DNA of 7,300 nt from Planctomycetota bacterium (GTDB lineage: Bacteria > Planctomycetota > B143-G9), in NCBI GenBank assembly GCA_003644275.1, contig QNBY01000050.1, positions 1 through 7,300 on the forward strand, in the 5' to 3' direction. Under the pieces are notes generated by a model. The model did not search any database, was not told the origin of the DNA, and was given only the letters and a program-made list of their open reading frames with translations. The translations under genes were made by a program, and so were the position numbers. This document shows, piece after piece, positions 1 through 5,516 of this stretch; position 1 is the first letter of the stretch; each line of letters opens with the position of its first letter.

Positions 1-20
1 AGCGCTCGACGCCGAGCGCT
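1..20. repeat. Perfect 8-bp inverted repeat inside mreC
   Basis: AGCGCTCG (1-8) and its exact reverse complement CGAGCGCT (13-20) flank a 4-nt loop. It lies inside the mreC reading frame at the window edge and has no T-tract, so it is not a standard terminator. Any function is unknown, and chance in GC-rich coding DNA is possible. Confidence 0.5.
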
Positions 21-256
21 ATGCGGAGCTGCCTGTTGCTCTCGGCGGCCTTCTCGCCTCCGGGCGAGAAGGCGGCGAGCAGGCGGGAGAGGAAGCCCGC
101 CGCGACGGAGGCGGAGCGCGCCTGCCAGCGCAAGGCGGGGCGCAGGGCACCGGCGACCTCGAGCCTGGCGGAGCGCAGGAAGGGGTCGGTGAGGACGAGG
201 ACGGCGCAGAGCACGAGGAGCGCCCCGGCCGTCTCGAGCTTCTTCAGGTTGAGCAT
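1..256 (-). CDS. mreC: Probable rod shape-determining protein MreC, N-terminal fragment (cut by window edge)
   Basis: The first 85 codons are visible and the gene continues past position 1. The predicted product begins MLNLKKLETAGALLVLCAVL, with one hydrophobic helix at about residues 10-23 after a short basic N-terminus: a bitopic inner-membrane protein with its bulk outside the cytoplasm. MreC is such a protein. It has a short cytoplasmic tail, one TM helix, a periplasmic coiled coil and beta barrels, and it links MreB filaments to the peptidoglycan elongation machinery. The coiled coil and barrels lie beyond the window, so no diagnostic domain can be seen. The call rests on topology and on position: the ATG lies 2 nt after the mreB stop (TAGCCATG), the usual mreB-mreC arrangement, and implies translational coupling. 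No good Shine-Dalgarno is seen, which also suggests coupling. Another small membrane protein is possible but less likely. Confidence 0.75.
   Translation of the reverse strand, partial: MLNLKKLETAGALLVLCAVLVLTDPFLRSARLEVAGALRPALRWQARSASVAAGFLSRLLAAFSPGGEKAAESNRQLRIALGVER
48..73. repeat. Perfect 11-bp inverted repeat inside mreC
   Basis: GCCTTCTCGCC (48-58) and GGCGAGAAGGC (63-73) are exact reverse complements around a 4-nt loop. Read on the mRNA strand the loop is CGGA. It encodes part of an AFSPGGEKA stretch after the MreC TM helix. There is no T-run on either side, so it is not a normal intrinsic terminator. It would form a strong mRNA hairpin about 185 nt into the gene. Confidence 0.6.
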
Positions 257-258
257 GG

Positions 259-1347
259 CTACCCGTTGAGGTCTTCCGAGGTGAACAGGACCTGTTCGTA
301 GAGTTCGAGTTTCTCGAGCACCTTGAAGGTGCCGCGGGCGACGCAGGTCATGGGGTCCTCGGCGAGGCGGCAGGGGATGCCGGTCTCGCGGGTTATGACG
401 CTGGTGAGGCCGCGGAGGAGGGAGCCGCCGCCCGCGAGCATGATGCCGTTGTTGAGGACGTCGGCGGCGAGCTCGGGGCGGGTTATCTCGAGGGTGCGCT
501 TGATGGCCTTTATTATCTCGTCCACGGTGGGGCGGAGGGCCTCGCGTATTTCCTCGGAGGAGACCATGGCCCTCTCGGGGAGGCTGGTCTTGACGCTGAT
601 GCCGGCTATCTCCATCTTCTTCTCTTCCTTGAGGCCCTCGGCGGAACCTATTTCCTTCTTGAGCTTCTCGGCGGTGGGGTAGCCTATCCGGAGGTCGTGG
701 ACGCGCTTGACGTGGGTGATGATGGCGGTGTCCATCTCGTCGCCGGCGACGCGGATGGAGGTTCGGGCGGCCATGTCGCCGAGTGAGATTACGGCCACCT
801 CGGTGGTGCCGCCGCCGATGTCCACGATCATGCTGCCGAGGGGCCTTCCGGTGGGGAGGCCGGCGCCGATGGCCGCGGCCATGGGCTCGTCGATGAGGAA
901 GACGTCGCCCGCGCCCGCGCGCTCGGCGGCGTCGATGACGGCGCGGCGCTCCACCATGGTTATGCCGGTGGGGACGGCGATGAGCACGCGCGGCCTGAAG
1001 GAGAGCCAGCGGGAACGGGCGCGGGCCTTCTGCTGGGCCTTGTGGATGAAGTAGCGGAGCATGGCCTGCGTTATGTCGAAGTCGGCGATGACGCCGTCCT
1101 TCATGGGGCGGATGATGGAGATGTTGGCGGGGGCGCGGTCCTCCATCTCCTTGGCCTTGTTTCCGATGGCGTCGCCGTCGAGGAGTATCTCGCGCGTCTC
1201 CTTGTGCATGGCGACGATGGAAGGCTCGAAGACCACCACGCCGACGCCGCGGATGGAGACGAGGGTGTTGGCGGTACCGAGGTCGATACCGATGTCCTCG
1301 GTGAAGACGGAGAGGAGCCTGCTCAAGAGTTTTCCGAGACCGAACAT
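259..1347 (-). CDS. mreB: Rod shape-determining protein MreB (bacterial actin)
   Basis: The 362-residue product is an actin-fold ATPase that polymerises under the inner membrane and directs lateral cell-wall synthesis. The first phosphate loop is DIGIDLGTANTLV (about residues 18-30). It is followed by the family stretch IRPMKDGVIADFDITQAML, then EPMAAAIGAG, the second phosphate motif VDIGGGTTEVAVISLG, the EIGSAEG segment, the adenosine-site LAGGGSLLRGL and the C-terminal EDPMTCVARG. All core elements are intact. The N-terminal segment (FGLGKLLSRLLSVF) looks like an amphipathic helix, as used for membrane attachment in Gram-negative MreB. The length is slightly above the usual 330-350 because of short extensions at both ends. 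The ATG at 1347 gives the family N-terminus and follows a weak GGGG ribosome-binding stretch. Probable mreC follows after 2 nt. Upstream lies an intrinsic terminator with its T-tract only about 45 nt before the start. Confidence 0.97.
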   Translation of the reverse strand: MFGLGKLLSRLLSVFTEDIGIDLGTANTLVSIRGVGVVVFEPSIVAMHKETREILLDGDAIGNKAKEMEDRAPANISIIRPMKDGVIADFDITQAMLRYFIHKAQQKARARSRWLSFRPRVLIAVPTGITMVERRAVIDAAERAGAGDVFLIDEPMAAAIGAGLPTGRPLGSMIVDIGGGTTEVAVISLGDMAARTSIRVAGDEMDTAIITHVKRVHDLRIGYPTAEKLKKEIGSAEGLKEEKKMEIAGISVKTSLPERAMVSSEEIREALRPTVDEIIKAIKRTLEITRPELAADVLNNGIMLAGGGSLLRGLTSVITRETGIPCRLAEDPMTCVARGTFKVLEKLELYEQVLFTSEDLNG

Positions 1348-1389
1348 AAGACCCCGCCGGCTAACGAGTGATCAGGGAGCGCCGCTCTC

Positions 1390-1423
1390 AAAGAAAAAGA
1401 GGGCAGGAAACGCCCTGCCCTCT
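1390..1423 (-). terminator. Intrinsic terminator between the small membrane-protein gene and mreB
   Basis: A perfect 10-bp stem, AGAGGGCAGG (1398-1407) with CCTGCCCTCT (1414-1423), closes a 6-nt loop. On the minus strand it is followed by TTTTTCTTT. The polarity therefore ends transcripts from the coiled-coil/small-TM operon. On the plus strand there is no T-tract after the stem. It could also act as an attenuator for read-through into mreB. Confidence 0.85.
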
Positions 1424-1461
1424 CGAATGTGTATGCCATCGTCCCGCAGTGGTCGTCCGTC

Positions 1462-1623
1462 CTAGAGGTAGAAGTCCTGCAGTTCTTTCACTCCGAGGAT
1501 TATCGCGAGGAGCAGGAGCACCGCCGAGAGAACCAGCATGAGCGTCCAGGGCGCCGTACTCTCCTTCTCGAGTTCTTCCTCCTCGTTGAAGAGTTCGTCG
1601 TTGTTGAATACGTCGTCAGCCAT
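1462..1623 (-). CDS. Small single-span membrane protein (53 aa), function unknown
   Basis: This short gene begins ATG at 1623 and ends TAG at 1462-1464. It is preceded by a clear GGAGG at 1629-1633, 5 nt from the start. The product opens with a very acidic, Asn-rich cytoplasmic-type segment (MADDVFNNDELFNEEEELEK), followed by one hydrophobic helix at about residues 25-45 (APWTLMLVLSAVLLLLAIIL) and a short tail ending LQDFYL. No cysteines or known catalytic motifs are visible, and I do not recognise the family. It lies 24 nt downstream of the coiled-coil membrane protein gene and just before the terminator, so the two are almost certainly co-transcribed and may form a membrane complex. That last step is inference. 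The good Shine-Dalgarno, the sensible TM topology and the operon position argue against a chance reading frame. Confidence 0.75.
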   Translation of the reverse strand: MADDVFNNDELFNEEEELEKESTAPWTLMLVLSAVLLLLAIILGVKELQDFYL

Positions 1624-1647
1624 GGTAACCTCCGCTCTGCCGGTTGG

Positions 1648-2505
1648 TTAGTTGCTGAAAGCGTTGTCGCCGACGTTGACGGTCGCGTCGGGAGAGGCGA
1701 GCGTCTCGGTTATGATCTTGGCGACGCAGTTGTCGGGATAGGTGGAGACCACCCGAACCTTGCAGATGTAGTTGGAGCCGCGGTGGATGATGAACTCCAT
1801 GCCGCGCTCGACGTTGTCGTCCTTGCCGACGGAGAGCATGAGGACGCCGGCGTCGTTGTAGACGGCGAGGACGTGGGCGCGGATGATCTTCTTGGGCTTG
1901 GTCTCGACGATGGTCTCACCGAACTTCTCGGCATACTTGCGCAGGGAGAAGGTGAGCTTCTCGACCTCGCTCTTGGCCTCGGCGAGCTCGCGCTGGGTGT
2001 TCTTGAGTTTCATGAGCAGGTCGTTGTTCTTGTCGCGCAGGGCGGTGAGCTGGTTGACGACGCGCTCGTACTCGCGCTTGGTCTCGAGGAGGGTCTGCGC
2101 GTCGCGCCTCATCTTCTCGTTGAGGGCCTCTATCTCGCGCACCATGCTGTCAACCTTCTCGTTGAGCTGGGCGAGCTGGTCGTCCTTCTCCTTGGCGAGG
2201 GTTTCCTGCTGCTGGGCGCGGGCCTTGGCTTCCTGCAGATCCTGCGTGAGGTTCTCGACCTGGCCCTTGAGGTTGTCGTTTTCCGCCTTGTACCTGTCGC
2301 GCTCCTGGTTGATCTCGTTCAGCTTGGCGGTGAGGTCGCTGATCTTCTTCTCGAGATCGGCCTTTTCGGTGCTGGCCTTGGCCTTCATGGCGTCGTACAG
2401 CGCGCGCCAGTTGGCCCTCTGGGCAAAGAGGCCCAGTTCCACGCCGCAGAAAATGACGCTGAGCACGAGGACAACCACTACCAGGATTTTCGATGCGGTG
2501 CTCAT
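1648..2505 (-). CDS. Membrane-anchored coiled-coil protein with C-terminal beta-rich domain
   Basis: The 285-residue product has three parts. Residues 6-24 are a hydrophobic anchor (KILVVVVLVLSVIFCGVEL), probably an uncleaved TM helix; the Cys has no lipobox. Residues about 40-195 are a long, charged, heptad-like coiled coil rich in Glu, Lys, Gln and Leu. Residues about 205-285 form a compact domain with alternating beta strands (VLAVYNDAGVLMLSVGKDD, then VERGMEFIIHRG and a final VGDNAFSN). The 'SVGKDD.VERGM.F' pattern resembles the small beta domain at the end of FlgT-like and some MreC-like proteins, but this is recognition by eye. TM, coiled coil and beta domain is also the layout of MreC, and mreBC lies downstream, so an envelope-scaffold role is a reasonable inference. 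The ATG at 2505 has a strong AAGGAGG at 2510-2516, 4 nt away. A consensus promoter lies about 60 nt upstream. The exact function is unknown. Confidence 0.85.
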   Translation of the reverse strand: MSTASKILVVVVLVLSVIFCGVELGLFAQRANWRALYDAMKAKASTEKADLEKKISDLTAKLNEINQERDRYKAENDNLKGQVENLTQDLQEAKARAQQQETLAKEKDDQLAQLNEKVDSMVREIEALNEKMRRDAQTLLETKREYERVVNQLTALRDKNNDLLMKLKNTQRELAEAKSEVEKLTFSLRKYAEKFGETIVETKPKKIIRAHVLAVYNDAGVLMLSVGKDDNVERGMEFIIHRGSNYICKVRVVSTYPDNCVAKIITETLASPDATVNVGDNAFSN

Positions 2506-2568
2506 CTTCCCTCCTTAAGAGTTCGCTCCTACTCTCTCAGGCATACGCCGTTGTCTCGACGGACGGTG

Positions 2569-2598
2569 ATTATACAAAGCCGGGCCGGAGGTTGTCAA
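2569..2598 (-). promoter_or_regulatory. Consensus sigma-70-type promoter (P2) for the coiled-coil protein operon
   Basis: On the minus strand the -35 is TTGACA (2593-2598) and the -10 is TATAAT (2569-2574), with an 18-nt spacer. Both hexamers match the housekeeping consensus exactly. Initiation would fall near 2562, giving a leader of about 57 nt that contains the AAGGAGG ribosome-binding site. The -35 starts one base after the T-tract of the adjacent terminator. Confidence 0.85.
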
Positions 2599-2599
2599 G

Positions 2600-2623
2600 A
2601 AAAAAGCCGGATTTTTTTCGGCT
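2600..2623 (-). terminator. Short intrinsic terminator between tandem promoters
   Basis: On the minus strand AGCCG (2619-2623) pairs with CGGCT (2605-2609) across a 9-nt A-rich loop, and the stem is followed by a run of T through 2600. The stem is short (5 bp). An outer pair of arms, CCGGAGG (2585-2591 on plus) and CCTCCGG (2629-2635), could close a larger structure around it. It may end the ackA-rnc transcript, or transcripts from the upstream promoter at 2644-2671. Confidence 0.6.
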
Positions 2624-2643
2624 CTCGGCCTCCGGGGCAACGG

Positions 2644-2671
2644 ATTATACCGATGCACAAATGCGGTGCAA
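2644..2671 (-). promoter_or_regulatory. Upstream candidate sigma-70-type promoter (P1)
   Basis: On the minus strand TTGCAC (2666-2671) and TATAAT (2644-2649) are separated by 16 nt. The -10 is perfect and the -35 matches 4 of 6 consensus positions. Initiation near 2637 would run into the terminator at 2600-2623 after only about 35 nt. The promoter would therefore make a very short RNA unless the terminator is bypassed. A TGCAC/GTGCA inverted repeat (2654-2670) overlaps its -35. Confidence 0.55.
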
Positions 2672-2679
2672 GAAAAAAA

Positions 2680-3441
2680 TCACCGCTTTTCGCTTATCAG
2701 GGCGAGCAGCTCCAGAAAGGCCCTGCGGGCCGCTTGCTGCTCCGCTTCCTTCTTGCTCGAACCCGACGCGCAGGGGAAGCACATGCCCGCGTACTCCACC
2801 GAGACGCTGTATATCTTTCGGTGGTCGGGGCCGCTCTCGGAGATCACCTTGTAAACCGGCAGCTCGGTGCCCAGCGACTGGACGAGCTGCTGGAGCAGCG
2901 ACTTGTAGTTCTCGGGCTCGGCCGCCTGCTTTTCCTCGCCCGCGGGACGGGAGCAGATGAGGCGTTCTATCACCTCCCGGGCGGGTTCTATCCCGCCGTC
3001 GAGATAGATTGCGGCGAGGACGGCCTCCATGCAGTCGGCGAGCATCCGGCGCGACACCCTGCCCTCGCGGACGGAGCGGCTGAGGCGTATGTGGCGGGCG
3101 AGGTCGAGCTCGCGCGCCACCTCGGCGAGTCCCTTAGTGCTGACGAGCCTGGAGCGGAACTGGGTGAGCTCGCCCTCGTCGCAGCTCTCGTGCCGGCGGA
3201 AGAGCACGTCGGCGACGACGAAGGAGAGGAGGCCGTCGCCCAGGAACTCCAGCCTCTCGTTGGACTCGTTGTGCTGGGAGCAGCAACTGCTGTGGCGGAG
3301 CGCCTTCAGGAGGCGCTCCCTGTCGCGGAACTCGTAGCCGAGCCTCCGCTCGAGCTCCGCCAGGTCGGCGTCCTCTCCGGGCGCGTCCTGGGGAGCGGGG
3401 GGCGGTTCACTTCGAATGCGGTCGTCGGCCGGTTCTTCCAT
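2680..3441 (-). CDS. rnc: Ribonuclease III
   Basis: The product (253 aa) is the double-strand-specific endoribonuclease that processes rRNA precursors and structured mRNAs. The endonuclease domain (about residues 28-163) carries the signature NERLEFLGDG at 61-70 and the second metal-binding motif DCMEAVLAAIYLDGG at 136-150. E65, D69, D136 and E139 fit the catalytic acidic residues of the family. The C-terminal double-stranded-RNA-binding domain (about 178-247) starts NYKSLLQQLVQSLG and ends with SSKKEAEQQAARRAFLEL, the usual basic helix. A Pro- and acid-rich N-terminal extension of about 27 residues precedes the normal start of the fold. Seven cysteines, including a C53-C54 pair and C221/C224, are more than I would expect. 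The ATG at 3441 follows a GGAGA ribosome-binding stretch and lies 9 nt after the ackA stop, so translation is probably coupled. Confidence 0.97.
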   Translation of the reverse strand: MEEPADDRIRSEPPPAPQDAPGEDADLAELERRLGYEFRDRERLLKALRHSSCCSQHNESNERLEFLGDGLLSFVVADVLFRRHESCDEGELTQFRSRLVSTKGLAEVARELDLARHIRLSRSVREGRVSRRMLADCMEAVLAAIYLDGGIEPAREVIERLICSRPAGEEKQAAEPENYKSLLQQLVQSLGTELPVYKVISESGPDHRKIYSVSVEYAGMCFPCASGSSKKEAEQQAARRAFLELLALISEKR

Positions 3442-3450
3442 TCTCTCCGT

Positions 3451-4653
3451 TCAGAGTGAGGCGACCACCTCCGCGGCCTGCTGCGCGATGACCAGTTCCT
3501 CGTTGGTGAGGTAGGCCCACACCTCCACCTTGCTGTCGGGGGCGCTGATGCGCAGTGTCTTGTTGCCCACGCCGCGCTCGTTGGCCTCCTCGTCGAGTTT
3601 CAGGCCGAGGTAGCCGAGGTTGGAGCACACTATCCTGCGGACGAGGGGGGAGTTCGTGCCGATGCCGCCGGTGAACACCAGGGCGTCGAGCCCGCCCAGC
3701 GCCGCGGTGTAGGCCCCGACGTACTTCAGCACCCGGTAGCAGAACATCTCGATGGCGAGCCTCGCGCGCTCGTCGGTGTCCATCAGCTCCTCGAGCGTGC
3801 GCATGTCGTTCGAGACGCCGCTGATGCCGAGCAGGCCGGAGAACTTGTTCATGAGGTTGGAGACCTGGCGCGTGTCCAGGTCGTATATCTCCATTATCTG
3901 TATGAAGAGGTAGGGGTCCACGTCGCCGCAGCGGGTGCCCATGATGAGGCCCTCCACGGGGGTGTAGCCCATGGAGGTGTCTATGCTCTTGCCGCCCTTC
4001 ACCGCCGTTATGGAGCCGCCGTTCCCGAGGTGGCAGGTGATGACGCGGAAGTCGGGGTCGTCCTCGCGGCCCATGTGCTTCGCCACCTCGCGGGAGACGT
4101 AGTAGTGGCTGGTGCCGTGGAAGCCGTAGCGGCGGAAGCGGTGCTTCTCGTAGAGGTCGTAGGGGAGCGCGTACAGGTAGGCGTGTTTCGGGATGGTGGC
4201 GTGGAAGGCGGTGTCGAACACCACCACCTGGGGCGTGTCGGGAAGGATGCGCCTGCACGCCTCTATGCCCTTGATGTTGTGCGGGTTGTGGAGCGGGGCG
4301 AGCGGTATGCACTCCACGAGCACATCCATCACCTCCGGGGTGACGAGGGTGGGCTTGTAGAACTTCTCGCCGCCGTGCACCATTCGGTGGCCGACGGCAT
4401 CTATCTCGCGGACGTCCCGGATGACGCCGAGTTCGGGGTCGGCGAGCACCTGGAGCACCCATTCGATTCCGGCGCTGTGGTCGAGCACGTCGCGCTCGAG
4501 ACGGTGCTTCTCGCCGCGCACGGTGTGGGTGAGGAAGGAGCCGGGCTGGCCGATCTTCTCGAGCGTGCCCTTGGCGAGGGGCCCGGAGTCGTCGGGGTCG
4601 AGGAGCTGGTACTTGATGGACGAGCTGCCTGCGTTCACTACGAGTATCTTCAC
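3451..4653 (-). CDS. ackA: Acetate kinase
   Basis: The 400-residue product, the same length as typical AckA, interconverts ATP plus acetate with ADP plus acetyl phosphate in the cytosol. It is the substrate-level-phosphorylation step of acetate fermentation and also sets the acetyl-phosphate pool. The N-terminus MKILVVNAGSSSIKYQ carries N7. R90, H122, D147, H179 (in RRYGFHGTSH), H208 (CHLGNGGS), R241 (GTRCGDVDP) and E385 (TNEELVIA) match the known active-site set. The signature DTSMGYTPVEGLIMGTRCGD is intact. One deviation is FTGGIGTNS, where most family members read GIGENS. The start is GTG at 4653; the open frame runs further upstream, but only this start gives the family N-terminus and has a Shine-Dalgarno. 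The GTGA overlap with the preceding stop shows tight coupling to the dehydrogenase-like gene. No phosphotransacetylase gene is in the window. Confidence 0.98.
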   Translation of the reverse strand: MKILVVNAGSSSIKYQLLDPDDSGPLAKGTLEKIGQPGSFLTHTVRGEKHRLERDVLDHSAGIEWVLQVLADPELGVIRDVREIDAVGHRMVHGGEKFYKPTLVTPEVMDVLVECIPLAPLHNPHNIKGIEACRRILPDTPQVVVFDTAFHATIPKHAYLYALPYDLYEKHRFRRYGFHGTSHYYVSREVAKHMGREDDPDFRVITCHLGNGGSITAVKGGKSIDTSMGYTPVEGLIMGTRCGDVDPYLFIQIMEIYDLDTRQVSNLMNKFSGLLGISGVSNDMRTLEELMDTDERARLAIEMFCYRVLKYVGAYTAALGGLDALVFTGGIGTNSPLVRRIVCSNLGYLGLKLDEEANERGVGNKTLRISAPDSKVEVWAYLTNEELVIAQQAAEVVASL

Positions 4654-5480
4654 GCCTTTCCTCCTCTCTCGTCGTCCTTGCCGCCGCGCTCCAACTCGTC
4701 GAGAAGGGGATGCACGCCGAAGCCGTCGCCGAGGGACTCGCACCAGCGCTTGACGACGTCCGGCCCGATGATGCGGGCGAGCTCGACGGGTCCGACCTTC
4801 ATCCTGAGCGCTTCCTTCACCGCGGCGTCGGCCTCGTCGAGGGAGACCGCGCCGGAGGCGGCCACCTCGAGGCAGGCGTCCAGCAGGGCCAGATAGGGCC
4901 TGAGCGCCACCGCGCCGGGCACGTCGGAGACGGGCACGACGCGCTTGCCCAGCTTCGCGGCGAAGGCGAGCACCGTCCCGCGGCCGGCGTCGGAGACGCC
5001 GTTGGAGAGCACCTCCACCGTCTTCACGTCCCAGACCGGGGGGAAGAAGCGGACGGCCGCGAACCTGTCTCCGCCCCCCGCGAGCTCGGCGAAGGACCTG
5101 CCGCCGAGCTGCACCGCTATGACGGCGGAGGAGGGAAAGAGGGAATCGAGGCGGGCGCACCACGCGGCGCCGTCCTTCTCGGTGCAGGCGCGGAAGTCCA
5201 CCACGAGCCCGGCGTCCACGGCCTCCACGGCGTCGTGGAAGGCGATGCGGGCGAGCAGGGACTTGGCCTCGGCGGCCGAAATGGTCCAGCGGGCGACCTT
5301 GGCGTCGAGCGAGGCGCGGATGCTTTCCTCGACGGGCCCGGTGTCGCCGTCGCAGAGCAGGTGCACCTTCATTCCCTTGAGAGCGGCCAGGGAGGCCAGC
5401 TCTCTCGCGGCGGTTCCGCCGTCCACGACGGCTATCACGTCCGGGGCCTTAGAGGTCGGAACGGATCGAGCGGCTGACAT
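4650..5480 (-). CDS. Degenerate 3-hydroxyacyl-CoA dehydrogenase-like protein, probably not a functional dehydrogenase
   Basis: The 276-residue product follows the layout of 3-hydroxybutyryl-CoA dehydrogenase (Hbd/3HCDH). It has an N-terminal Rossmann half (about residues 13-150), a SISAAEA-like helix region with LLARIAF, an LDSLFPSSAVIAV strand, the RFFPPV..VKTVEVLSNG hinge (144-161), and an all-helical C-terminal half with SDVPGAVALRP and VGPVELARIIG. The nucleotide loop normally GAGTMG reads DGGTAA (20-25), losing two glycines. The ASNTSS strand reads AVQLGG, removing the catalytic Ser. The catalytic His of HFFNP is R144, and the Asn of PGFVxNR is a Leu. Only the Glu of VEV (E156) remains. 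These changes argue against normal dehydrogenation, so a regulatory, structural or acyl-CoA/nucleotide-sensing role is possible. The ATG at 5480 has AAGGAGG 7 nt away. It leads the ackA-rnc operon and overlaps ackA by 4 nt. Confidence 0.8.
   Translation of the reverse strand: MSAARSVPTSKAPDVIAVVDGGTAARELASLAALKGMKVHLLCDGDTGPVEESIRASLDAKVARWTISAAEAKSLLARIAFHDAVEAVDAGLVVDFRACTEKDGAAWCARLDSLFPSSAVIAVQLGGRSFAELAGGGDRFAAVRFFPPVWDVKTVEVLSNGVSDAGRGTVLAFAAKLGKRVVPVSDVPGAVALRPYLALLDACLEVAASGAVSLDEADAAVKEALRMKVGPVELARIIGPDVVKRWCESLGDGFGVHPLLDELERGGKDDERGGKA
4660..4665 (-). promoter_or_regulatory. Ribosome-binding site that fixes the ackA GTG start
   Basis: AGGAGG on the minus strand lies 6 nt before the GTG at 4653. 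It sits inside the last codons of the upstream gene. It decides for GTG over the far-upstream in-frame starts, which would add about 170 non-homologous residues. Confidence 0.85.
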
Positions 5481-5516
5481 GGGGGAGCCTCCTTGACGTT
5501 GGGGGACAGGGAGTAA

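Noticed and set aside
2673..2690. Run of seven T directly after the rnc stop, considered as a terminator
   Set aside because: No convincing stem precedes the T-run; the best pairing is 4 bp across a long loop.
1429..3459. 676-codon open frame on the plus strand
   Set aside because: It is antisense to the coiled-coil gene and rnc, has low-complexity Val/Leu/Glu-rich content without domains, and arises because third-position GC bias removes stops from that frame.
3407..4462. 351-codon minus-strand frame overlapping ackA
   Set aside because: Arg/Pro/His-rich composition with no motifs; it is an out-of-frame shadow of acetate kinase.
4030..4896. Plus-strand open frame over ackA
   Set aside because: It is the complement of acetate kinase and the dehydrogenase-like gene, with no recognisable domain or RBS.
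4654..5163. In-frame upstream extension of acetate kinase
   Set aside because: The extra residues are Arg-rich and out of frame over the dehydrogenase-like gene. The GTG at 4653 has its own AGGAGG and gives the family N-terminus.
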